64,000 bases of DNA from JAGRGG01 sp965217265 (GTDB lineage: Bacteria > Pseudomonadota > Alphaproteobacteria > Geminicoccales > Geminicoccaceae): the NCBI GenBank assembly GCA_965217265.1, contig CBDCHP010000009.1, positions 62,001 through 126,000 on the forward strand, written 5' to 3'. Positions 25,829-32,741 of the stretch are shown piece after piece. The position numbers and the translations under genes are program-made. The notes under the pieces were generated by a model, which had not been told where the DNA came from, did no database searches, and saw nothing but the letters and a program-made list of their open reading frames with translations. The number at the start of each line of letters is the position of its first letter. The first letter of the stretch is position 1.

Positions 25829-26682
25829 GCCGCCGCTCCCAATCGTTCGGGTATCGGCGCGCCGACGTGCCGCGCCAAGTTCTCCAGGATCATCCGATCG
25901 ACGCCGAGGTCGAACTTGCGCCCGAACCACATGCCGCTCGCCAGCATGGCGTCGTAATGCGACGCCCCCAGCGTCAGCGGGCTGCCGCCCTGGCCGGACC
26001 AGAGGATGAAGTGGCGGTTGCTCGGCTCGACCCGGTCCTTGAACGGGCTCGCCATGATCAGGTTCTGGAAGAGCAATTCGTCCGGCGCCTGCACGTTTTG
26101 CAGGTACGACCAGTAGGCCTTCGTCTCGGGCGCATCCACGAGCCAGCGGCAGAAGTCGCGGTTCAAGACCCGCCACCACGAGCCCTTCCAGGCGAACGGG
26201 AGGCGGCGCGGCAAGGGCCGGGGGAGGGGGGTCTTCCACAAGCGCCCGTCGCGCTCGAAGGTCATCAAGCGCAGGCGGCGGCGGACGTGGAACGGCTGCT
26301 CGGCCAGCGGCATGAGGGCGACGTGATTGACCTCGGGCTTGGCCGCGAGTTCGGCCACGATCTCAGAGCGTGGCTTCAAAGGGTAGCACTGGCCGCTGAG
26401 CGCGATCAGGTGGCCAAAGTCGGGCGCCATGTCCAAGGCGGCACGAACCGCGCGCAACTCGGCCTGGACCAGCCCGCGCCCCATCCAGACGACCGGCTCG
26501 CGGTCGATGAAGCGGACGTTCGGCCGTCCCGCCGCGGCGGCCTGAAAAGCCTCGAACACCGGCTTTGGCGTCTTCGCATCGACGTGGACGACGATGACGT
26601 CGTCGGGGTGCCAGATGGCCTCCAGCAGCCACGCGAACTGCTCGGGAACTTTGTAGGCGCTGATGGAGTAGGCAAGACGCAT
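25825..26682 (-). CDS. GT14-type beta-1,6-N-acetylglucosaminyltransferase-like protein
   Basis: 285 aa. The pattern MRLAYSISAYKVPEQFAWLLEAIW, VVHVDAKTP, FGHLIALSGQCYPLK and APDELLFQNLIM is that of bacterial core-2/I-branching-type transferases (CAZy GT14). They add sugars in surface glycans or glycolipids. It precedes, with a four-base overlap, the propeller-like gene. The acceptor is unknown. Confidence 0.82.
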   Translation of the reverse strand: MRLAYSISAYKVPEQFAWLLEAIWHPDDVIVVHVDAKTPKPVFEAFQAAAAGRPNVRFIDREPVVWMGRGLVQAELRAVRAALDMAPDFGHLIALSGQCYPLKPRSEIVAELAAKPEVNHVALMPLAEQPFHVRRRLRLMTFERDGRLWKTPLPRPLPRRLPFAWKGSWWRVLNRDFCRWLVDAPETKAYWSYLQNVQAPDELLFQNLIMASPFKDRVEPSNRHFILWSGQGGSPLTLGASHYDAMLASGMWFGRKFDLGVDRMILENLARHVGAPIPERLGAAA

Positions 26683-26728
26683 GGAGACCCAAACGGTTCT
26701 GGTCGTTCGGGGCCGAGGTTTAAGCGAA

Positions 26729-27199
26729 TTATGTTTCGGTTTTGTTAACGCAGACCCGCAGATAGCGGCGCAGGGTCGCGTTGCAGCGTTCGGGCACCAG
26801 CGCCTTCGGATCGCGCCAGCCGGCCCAGATCAACTCGCGCCGGTCGACGTGGGGTGCAACGCAGGTGTCCAAGCGCAACTCGAAAACGTGGTTGGTGATC
26901 TGCCGCCCATGCACCTCGAAGCGGTGGACGAAGGCGGGCGCGAGCGCCGTCTCCGCCGCCTCGATGCCGGTCTCCTCCATAAGCTCGCGCCGGGCCGCCG
27001 CGCGCGGCGCCTCGCCCTTGGCGATCCCGCCCGCCGGCAGGCCGAAGCCCGGCGTGTAGGAGTGGCGGACGACGAGAAGCCGGTCCTCGGCCAGCACCGC
27101 GACCGTCGCCCCTTCGGCGCGCGCACGGGTGAGGCGCCAGTAGCGCCGGGCGAGCTTGTAGCCGTGGCGGTAGACGAAGCGGTGCAGGGCATCGATCAT
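26729..27199 (-). CDS. Nudix hydrolase
   Basis: 156 aa. The full Nudix box is present: GGIAKGE followed by APRAAARRELMEETGI (G-x5-E-x7-R-E-U-x-E-E-x-G-U). Such enzymes hydrolyse nucleoside diphosphate-linked compounds; the substrate cannot be told from sequence. The frame is open far upstream, but the first Met compatible with the fold is ATG 27199 (MIDALHRFVYRHG); repeat copy 5 begins at that codon, so its promoter and ribosome site would lie in the element. Confidence 0.9.
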   Translation of the reverse strand: MIDALHRFVYRHGYKLARRYWRLTRARAEGATVAVLAEDRLLVVRHSYTPGFGLPAGGIAKGEAPRAAARRELMEETGIEAAETALAPAFVHRFEVHGRQITNHVFELRLDTCVAPHVDRRELIWAGWRDPKALVPERCNATLRRYLRVCVNKTET

Positions 27200-27351
27200 G
27201 CTTCGCATCCGCTGCTTGGATGACTCGCTCCACGAGTCATTCTCGTTTTTCTTGCTCTTGTCCGAGGCTGGCTTCGACGTTGAGGCCAAGTCCGGAAAAC
27301 AACGGACAAAAAAGAAAAGAAAAAGGCCCCGCGCCAGCGGATGCGAAGCAT
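27198..27351. repeat. Dispersed palindromic intergenic element, copy 5
   Basis: 154 bp, ATGCTTCGCATCCGCTG on the left matched by CAGCGGATGCGAAGCAT on the right; both arms differ from the usual CGCGTGCGC in a compensating way. The left arm has an extra small hairpin (TGACTCGCTCCACGAGTCA). The inner part is oriented like copy 2 and opposite to copy 3. It lies directly upstream of, and overlaps, the Nudix start. Confidence 0.85.
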
Positions 27352-27626
27352 TATCCACCATACTATGCGCCGGCCCGTCACCTCGGCCGCGAAGAAGGTC
27401 GAAGGTGCGGGTGGCCCGTTGTCGATCTCGATCAGGCTTGGCATGGTATGCACGACGATCTCTTCGAACTTGAAACGCGGTGCCCTCTTCTAAGCCGTGA
27501 AGGGGCCGGCCGTCATGCGCCGCCACGACCTTGTCTGCGCGAGGCTCTGCCTTCTTGATCTCGTCTTGGTACCACGCCCGTGCGTCCGCGACGCCCCGCC
27601 GGCCGCTGCGGGGAACGCTGAGCGCC
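27352..27626 (-). other. 275-bp stretch with a possible decayed coding fragment
   Basis: No intact gene. On the minus strand one frame reads ...ADARAWYQDEIKKAEPRADKV... and, after an apparent +1 shift near 27460, another reads FKFEEIVVHTMPSLIEIDNG... Both stretches have protein-like composition, unlike ordinary shadow frames in this GC-rich DNA. I do not recognise a family. Could be a frameshifted relic next to repeat copy 5. Confidence 0.3.
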
Positions 27627-28826
27627 ATGACCTGCATCGTCGGCGGGGGGCTTGCTGGGGTGTCGCTGCTCGAAGTGCTCGCCCGCCGCGGCCACGCGGC
27701 CGTGTTGTTGGAGAAAGGCCGGATCGGCGACGGTGCTTCGGGCCTGAACGGCGGCATGGTCCTGCCCGGCTGGGGGGCCGAGTTGCCCGCCCTCGTCGAG
27801 CAGGTCGGCGCCGCCGCGGCCGACGACCTCTACCGCCTGAGCCTGGAGGGGGTGCGCCTCGTTCGCGCGCGCGTCGCCCGGCAAGGCATCGCCTGCGACG
27901 CGGTCCAGGGCGCCATCGAGGCGATCTGGACCGGAAAGCCGAAAGAGGCGGCCGAGTGGGTGGCGACGGGCAACGCGCGCTTCAACACCCGCTTGGCGCT
28001 CTGGGACGCGGCCGAGACCCGCGTGCGCTACAAGACCCCTCACTACCGCGCCGCCCTGTTCGACCCCGACGCGCTGCACCTCGACCCGCTCGCCTACCTG
28101 CGCGGCCTCGCCGACTTGGCCGAGGCCGCGGGCGGGCGGATCTTCGAGGATAGCGCCGCCGCGCGCGTCGAGCGAACGGGGACGGGCTTCGCGGTCGCGA
28201 CCGCGGACGGCGCGCGCGTGAAGAGCGGGCGGGTCGTGCTCTGCACCGGCGCCGACGGGCGCGGGCTCGACCGGCGCCTGGATCGATCGCTGTTGCCGCT
28301 GTTGACCGGGATCGTCGTCACCGATCCCTTGGGCGAAGGTTTGCGGCGCGCGATCGACGCCCCCTACGCCGCGATCGACGACCGCTTCGTCACCGGCTAC
28401 TACCGGCCCCTGCCGAACGGCCGGCTGCTCTGGGGCGGGGGGCTCGCCGGCCGTGATCGGGGCGCCTTGCGCCGGCGCCTGCTGCGCGACCTCGCCCGCG
28501 TCTACCCGCAGCTCAAGGGCCTCGGGGTCGCGCAGGCTTGGACCGGGCGGATGGCCTTCACCCGGCACCGGATGCCGATCGTGCGCGAACTCGATCCGGG
28601 CTTGTGGGCCGCGGCCGGCTTCGGCGGGCACGGGCTCAACACGACCGCGATCGCGGCCGAGCTTCTCGCCCGCGCGATCGTCGCGGGCGACCCGGCCTAC
28701 CGGGTGCTCGACCCCTTCCGCCCGGTCGCGGTCGGCGGGATCGTCGGCCACCTCGGCGCGCACGGCCTCGTCTGGGCCAAAGGCTTGCGCGAGTCCTGGC
28801 GGATGCGCGACGATCGCGCCGGGTGA
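27627..28826 (+). CDS. FAD-dependent oxidoreductase (DAO/glycine oxidase-like)
   Basis: 399 aa. An N-terminal Rossmann dinucleotide motif CIVGGGLAGVSLLEVLARRG starts three residues after ATG 27627. GASGLNGGMVLPGW is the FAD-binding loop of the D-amino-acid oxidase/PuuB-like group, and AAAGFGGHGLNTTAIAAELLA is the C-terminal FAD contact. It would oxidise an amine or amino acid with FAD, probably in the cytoplasm. The sequence upstream is open but not conserved. The UdgX-like gene follows after 61 bp. Confidence 0.88.
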   Translation: MTCIVGGGLAGVSLLEVLARRGHAAVLLEKGRIGDGASGLNGGMVLPGWGAELPALVEQVGAAAADDLYRLSLEGVRLVRARVARQGIACDAVQGAIEAIWTGKPKEAAEWVATGNARFNTRLALWDAAETRVRYKTPHYRAALFDPDALHLDPLAYLRGLADLAEAAGGRIFEDSAAARVERTGTGFAVATADGARVKSGRVVLCTGADGRGLDRRLDRSLLPLLTGIVVTDPLGEGLRRAIDAPYAAIDDRFVTGYYRPLPNGRLLWGGGLAGRDRGALRRRLLRDLARVYPQLKGLGVAQAWTGRMAFTRHRMPIVRELDPGLWAAAGFGGHGLNTTAIAAELLARAIVAGDPAYRVLDPFRPVAVGGIVGHLGAHGLVWAKGLRESWRMRDDRAG

Positions 28827-28887
28827 ACATGCGGGAACCGCGCCGCCCGCTCGGGCGCTTCTCCCCGACACTGCGGAGATTGAAGCC

Positions 28888-29526
28888 ATGACCGAGGCCG
28901 AGGCGCTCGCAGCACTGCGCGAGGAAGCGAAGGGCTGCACCCGCTGCCCCTTGTACGAGCCGGCGACCCAGACCGTGTTCAGCGAGGGGCCGGCCAAGGC
29001 GCGGCTGATGCTGGTCGGCGAGGCGCCGGGCGACCAGGAGGACCGCAAAGGCCGCCCCTTCGTCGGGCCGGCCGGGCAGTTGTTCGAGGATGCCCTCGCC
29101 GAGGTCGGCATCGCGCGCGAGGACGTCTACCTCACCAACGCCGTCAAGCACTTCAAGTTCGAGCTGCGCGGCCGGCGGCGCATCCATCAAAAACCCGGCC
29201 CGGCCGAGATCAAGGCCTGCCAGCCCTGGTTCGAGCGCGAGGTCGAACTTATCGACCCGCTATTGATCGTCGCGATGGGGGCGACGGCGGCGCGCACGGT
29301 CTTCAACAAGGTAGTGACGATCGGCAAGACGCGCGGCCGGCTGCACGAGGTGGCGGGCGGGCGCAAGGCCTACGTCACCGTTCACCCCTCCTACCTCCTG
29401 CGCCTGCCCGACGAGCGGGCGAAGGCGGTCGAGTACGAGCGGTTCATCGCCGACTTGACCAAGGTGCGCGCCTTCGTCGAGGACGGGGTGGTCCCCGAGG
29501 CCGAAACCCGGCCGAACCTGCTCTGA
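28888..29526 (+). CDS. UdgX-like uracil-DNA binding protein (family 4-related)
   Basis: 212 aa. GEAPGDQEDRKGRPFVGPAG is the family-4 active-site block. LTNAVKHFKFELRGRRRIHQKP contains the R-R-I-H insertion loop typical of UdgX; the histidine (H100) is the residue known in mycobacterial UdgX to bond covalently to the abasic DNA. Fe-S cluster cysteines are visible at C17, C20 and C111, and VTVHPSYLLR is the C-terminal motif. ATG 28888 with GGAG site. The ATP-dependent ligase starts ten bases downstream, suggesting a joint repair role. Confidence 0.88.
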   Translation: MTEAEALAALREEAKGCTRCPLYEPATQTVFSEGPAKARLMLVGEAPGDQEDRKGRPFVGPAGQLFEDALAEVGIAREDVYLTNAVKHFKFELRGRRRIHQKPGPAEIKACQPWFEREVELIDPLLIVAMGATAARTVFNKVVTIGKTRGRLHEVAGGRKAYVTVHPSYLLRLPDERAKAVEYERFIADLTKVRAFVEDGVVPEAETRPNLL

Positions 29527-29536
29527 AGGCCGCCCC

Positions 29537-31132
29537 TTGAAGCCGTTCGCGGCCCTCCTCGATCGCCTCCTCTACACGCCGCAGCGCAACGTCAAGCTGC
29601 GGCTGATGGAGGACTATTTCCGCAGCGTCCCCGACCCCGACCGCGGCTACGGGCTCGCGGCACTCACCGGCGGGCTCGCCTTCAAGAACGCTAAGCCGAC
29701 GCTGATCCGCGACCTCGTCGTCACCCGCGTCGACCCCGTCCTGTTCGCGTGGTCGCACGACTATGTCGGCGACTTGGCCGAGGCGGCGGCCCTCGTCTGG
29801 CCGGAACGTGCCGGCAACCGCGACTGGCCGCGCCTGCACGAGGTCGTGGCGACGTTGGAGGCGACGGCGAAGAGGGATCTGCCGGGCGAGGTCGCGGCTT
29901 GGCTCGACGCGCTCGACGCCAACGGCCGCTGGGCGCTCTTGAAGCTGATCACCGGCTCCTTGCGCGTCGGCGTCTCGGCCCGGCTGGCGAAGACGGCGCT
30001 CGCGTCGCTGGGCTCTGCCGCGGTCGAGGAGGTCGAGGAGGTCTGGCACGGGTTGACGCCGCCCTATACCTCCCTGTTCGCGTGGCTGGAGGGGCGGGGG
30101 CCGCGGCCGGACCAAATCGGACCTGCCTTTCGCCCCTTGATGCTGGCGCATCCCTTGGAAGACGCGGACCTGCCCAGGTTCGAGCCCGACGCTTATGCCG
30201 CCGAGTGGAAGTGGGACGGCATTCGCGTCCAGATCGCGGCCCAGGGCGGCGAGGTCCGGCTCTACTCGCGCACCGGCGACGACGTCTCCGAAACCTTTCC
30301 CGAGATCGCCGACGCCGTTCGTTTCGAGGGCGTGCTCGACGGCGAACTCCTGGTCCGCCACGGGGCGTGCATCGGCAGCTTCAACGATTTACAGCAGCGC
30401 CTCGGCCGCAAGGTGGTGACGGCCAGGGTCCAAGCCGACTACCCGGCCTTCGTCCACCTCTACGACATCCTCTTCGAGGATAGCCAGGACCTGCGACCGT
30501 TGCCCTACACCGAGCGCCGGGCACGGCTGGAGGCGTTCGTCGCGCGGCACCGGCCCGACCGCATGGACCTGCCGCCGCAGGTTCGCTTCGCCGGCCTGGA
30601 CGATCTCGAAAGCTTGCGCCGCTCGTGCGAGGGCTCCGAGCGCGAGGGGCTGATGCTCAAGCGCCGCGACAGCCCCTACACCGCCGGCCGGCCCAAAGGG
30701 CCGTGGTTCAAGTGGAAGCGCGACGCGCTGCTGTTGGACTGCGTTGTCATGTACGCCCAGCGCGGCCACGGCAAGCGCTCGTCCTTCTACTCCGACTACA
30801 CGTTCGGCCTCTGGCGGGAAGGGGAGGGGGGCAGGCCCGAGCTGGTGCCGGTCGGCAAAGCGTACTCCGGTTTCACCGACGCGGAGCTGACCAAGCTCGA
30901 CCGCTGGGTGCGCGACCACACGGTGAAGCGCTACGGCCCCGTGCGCGAGGTGGCGGCGGGGCTGGTCCTGGAGGTCGCCTTCGACAGCGCACACCGCTCG
31001 ACCCGGCACAAGTCCAACCTCGCCATGCGCTTTCCGCGCGTGCACCGCATCCGCTGGGACAAACCGCACGCGGAGGCCGACCGGCTGGAGGCGCTGGAGC
31101 GGATCGTCGCCAAGCTGGAGGCGGTGAATTGA
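29537..31132 (+). CDS. ATP-dependent DNA ligase
   Basis: 531 aa. The N-terminal DNA-binding domain is followed by the nucleotidyltransferase core with motif I E-W-K-W-D-G (K225 is the adenylated lysine), motif III LDGELLV, motif IV EREGLMLKR, motif V PWFKWKRDALLLDCVV and an OB-fold C-terminus ending FPRVHRIRWDKP. This is the LigB/LigC-like bacterial class used in repair rather than replication. TTG start directly after the UdgX-like gene. The TGA stop is the first part of repeat copy 6 (TGAACGC). Confidence 0.92.
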   Translation: MKPFAALLDRLLYTPQRNVKLRLMEDYFRSVPDPDRGYGLAALTGGLAFKNAKPTLIRDLVVTRVDPVLFAWSHDYVGDLAEAAALVWPERAGNRDWPRLHEVVATLEATAKRDLPGEVAAWLDALDANGRWALLKLITGSLRVGVSARLAKTALASLGSAAVEEVEEVWHGLTPPYTSLFAWLEGRGPRPDQIGPAFRPLMLAHPLEDADLPRFEPDAYAAEWKWDGIRVQIAAQGGEVRLYSRTGDDVSETFPEIADAVRFEGVLDGELLVRHGACIGSFNDLQQRLGRKVVTARVQADYPAFVHLYDILFEDSQDLRPLPYTERRARLEAFVARHRPDRMDLPPQVRFAGLDDLESLRRSCEGSEREGLMLKRRDSPYTAGRPKGPWFKWKRDALLLDCVVMYAQRGHGKRSSFYSDYTFGLWREGEGGRPELVPVGKAYSGFTDAELTKLDRWVRDHTVKRYGPVREVAAGLVLEVAFDSAHRSTRHKSNLAMRFPRVHRIRWDKPHAEADRLEALERIVAKLEAVN

Positions 31133-31243
31133 ACGCTTCGCGTCGCCTGCGGCGGGCTATTTTTCTTCTTGTTTTTATAAGTGTTAACGCAGGAGATGAG
31201 GCGAAGCGCCGAGGGCTAATCTCGTGCAACGGATGCGGAGCAT
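31131..31243. repeat. Dispersed palindromic intergenic element, copy 6 (shortened)
   Basis: 113 bp. The left arm is intact (GAACGCTTCGCGTCGCCTGCGG, T-tract, AAGTGTTAACGCAGGAGAT), but the right arm lacks the A-tract/GC block and ends GGATGCGGAGCA at the flavoprotein start. An internally deleted member of the AAGTGTTAACG subgroup (copies 4, 6, 8). The left end supplies the ligase stop codon. Confidence 0.75.
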
Positions 31244-31697
31244 GAAACACCTCCTCGTCGTCGCCCACGCCCCCTCGCCGAACACGCGCCGTCTGTTCGA
31301 GGCGACGTTGCGCGGCGCCTCGGCCGAGGGGGACGTCGAGGCGCGCGGCCTGTCACCCTTCGACGCCGGCCCGGACGACGTCCGTCAAGCGGATGCGCTC
31401 ATCCTCGGCACGACCGAGAACCTCGGCTACATGAGCGGGGCGCTGAAGGACTTCTTCGACCGCACCTACTATCCCGTCCTGGAGGAGAAGCAGGGCACGC
31501 CATTCGTCGCCTACGTCCGCGCCGGGCACGACGGCACCGGTACGAAGCGGGCGATCGAGACCATCACGACCGGCCTGCGCTGGCGGGCGGTGCAAGAGCC
31601 GCTGATCCTGCGCGGGGCGTGGCAGGAGAGTTTCGTCGAGCAGTGCGAGGAGTTAGGGGCTTTGATGGCAGCGGGGCTGGGGATGGGAGTGTTTTGA
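31242..31697 (+). CDS. Flavodoxin-fold NAD(P)H/FMN oxidoreductase
   Basis: 151 aa. LLVVAHAPSPNTRRLFEATLRG is the FMN phosphate-binding loop, and DALILGTTENLGYMSGALKDFFDRTYYP the second flavin loop, as in NADPH-dependent FMN reductase-like proteins. ATG 31242 lies at the edge of repeat copy 6; an in-frame ATG at 31233 lies inside it. The stop TGA is directly followed by repeat copy 7. Physiological substrate unknown. Confidence 0.82.
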   Translation: MKHLLVVAHAPSPNTRRLFEATLRGASAEGDVEARGLSPFDAGPDDVRQADALILGTTENLGYMSGALKDFFDRTYYPVLEEKQGTPFVAYVRAGHDGTGTKRAIETITTGLRWRAVQEPLILRGAWQESFVEQCEELGALMAAGLGMGVF

Positions 31698-31841
31698 GAA
31701 CGCTTCGCGTGCGCTGACGCGCGGTCTTTTTCTCTTCTTTTTTGTCACTTGGCACCCGGACTGGCCTCAACATCAAAGCCAGCCTCGGACAAGAGCAAAA
31801 AAGAGAAAAAAGAAGCCCCGCGCAGCGGACGCTAAGTGTTC
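31698..31841. repeat. Dispersed palindromic intergenic element, copy 7
   Basis: 144 bp, GAACGCTTCGCGTGCGCTGACGCGCGG, T-tract, inner GGCCTCAACATCAAAGCC, A-tract, GCCCCGCGCAGCGGACGC, AAGTGTTC. Sits between the convergent flavoprotein and GST genes. The left end follows the flavoprotein TGA without a gap; the right end gives the GST stop codon (TGAACAC on the minus strand). Confidence 0.9.
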
Positions 31842-32460
31842 AACCAAACCCCTCGACCTCAAGGACCCGCTTGAAGGCAGGGCGCTCGTTCATGCGCGCG
31901 TAATGGTCAGCAAGCGGCCCCGGTAGGTCCATCTTCATGCGGTACGCGCCCCAGAACTCGATGTAGAACAGGGCGGCGTCGGCGATCGAGAAGCCCTCGT
32001 CGACGACGTAGCGCCCGTCGCCCAACCTCTCGGCCATGCGTTCAAGGCCCGTGGTGAAAATCTCGCGGCCGCGCGCCTTGACGGCTTCCTGATCGGCCTC
32101 GTTCGGGGTGAAGTTGTAGGGCCGGAACATGCGGGCGAAGCCTTGCATGTGGACGGTGGCAACGAGGTAGTCGATCGCCTCGAAGGCGCGCGCCTGCCCG
32201 TCGGCGTCCAACGGCAGCAGGGCCTTGTCGGGGTTGGTGAGGGCGAGCCAGAGCGCGATCGCCGGGAACTCGGTGAGCGGGCTGCCGTCGTCGCGCACGA
32301 GCAGCGGCACCTTGCCCTTGGGGTTGAGGGCGAGGAACTCGGGCTTCGTCTGCTCCTGGTCCTTCAAGCTCACCTTCACGCGCTCGTAGGGCTTGCCGAT
32401 CTCTTCGAGCAGGACGTGGATGCCGATGGAGCAGGCGCCGGGGGAATAGTAGAATTTCAC
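31840..32460 (-). CDS. Beta-class-like glutathione S-transferase
   Basis: 206 aa. The N-terminal thioredoxin-like domain MKFYYSPGACSIGIHVLLEE carries the cysteine of the beta-class PGACS motif. NPKGKVPLLVRDDGSPLTEFPAIALWLA contains the conserved cis-proline and glutathione-binding E-S/F-x-A-I region. The C-terminal helical domain has EGFSIADAALFYIEFW (N-capping box). Detoxifies or conjugates electrophiles in the cytoplasm. GTG start; repeat copies flank the gene on both sides (7 at the stop, 8 upstream of the start). Confidence 0.93.
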   Translation of the reverse strand: MKFYYSPGACSIGIHVLLEEIGKPYERVKVSLKDQEQTKPEFLALNPKGKVPLLVRDDGSPLTEFPAIALWLALTNPDKALLPLDADGQARAFEAIDYLVATVHMQGFARMFRPYNFTPNEADQEAVKARGREIFTTGLERMAERLGDGRYVVDEGFSIADAALFYIEFWGAYRMKMDLPGPLADHYARMNERPAFKRVLEVEGFG

Positions 32461-32473
32461 GGGATGACGTTCC

Positions 32474-32623
32474 TTACGCTTCGCGTGCGCTGGGCGCGCG
32501 GCCTTTCTCTCTTCTTTCTTGCAAGTGCTAACGCAGGAGGCTGGCCGCGATGCCGAGGGCCAGCCTCGGACAAAAGAGCAAAAAAGAAAAGGGAAAGCCC
32601 GCCGCCGGCGACGCGAAGCGTTC
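32474..32623. repeat. Dispersed palindromic intergenic element, copy 8
   Basis: 150 bp, TTACGCTTCGCGTGCGCTGGGC, CT-tract, TTGCAAGTGCTAACGCAGGAGG, inner GGCTGGCCGCGATGCCGAGGGCCAGCC, A-tract, GCCCGCCGCCGGCGACGCGAAGCGTTC. Unlike most copies it lies in a divergent region, 14 bp upstream of the GST start and 27 bp before the Pho box of phoX. Confidence 0.85.
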
Positions 32624-32649
32624 CCGGCACGGCGGCTGACGCCAGGCGT

Positions 32650-32667
32650 CTGTCACGTTCCTGTCAT
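32650..32667 (+). promoter_or_regulatory. Pho box (PhoB operator) of phoX
   Basis: CTGTCAC-gttc-CTGTCAT: two 7-bp direct repeats with 11-bp periodicity, an essentially perfect PhoB binding unit. It lies 75 bp upstream of the phoX start and would replace the -35 element; GCTAGT at 32676-32681 is a possible -10. Predicts induction by phosphate limitation. Confidence 0.88.
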
Positions 32668-32741
32668 AACACGACGCTAGTGCTCGCCTCGATCGCCGCG
32701 ATATATCGACAATACCAAGAACCTAGCAAGAGGAGCCTTCG

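Noticed and set aside
24428..26239. 603-aa version of the propeller protein starting at 26239
   Set aside because: The first ~136 residues are Pro/Arg-rich sequence antisense to the GT14 gene; the conserved protein starts at 25828 with a ribosome site and ATGA overlap.
28825..28838. GAAC...GAAC upstream of the UdgX-like gene as a second SOS box
   Set aside because: The spacer is six bases (ATGCGG) instead of seven, and the first half overlaps the stop of the preceding gene.
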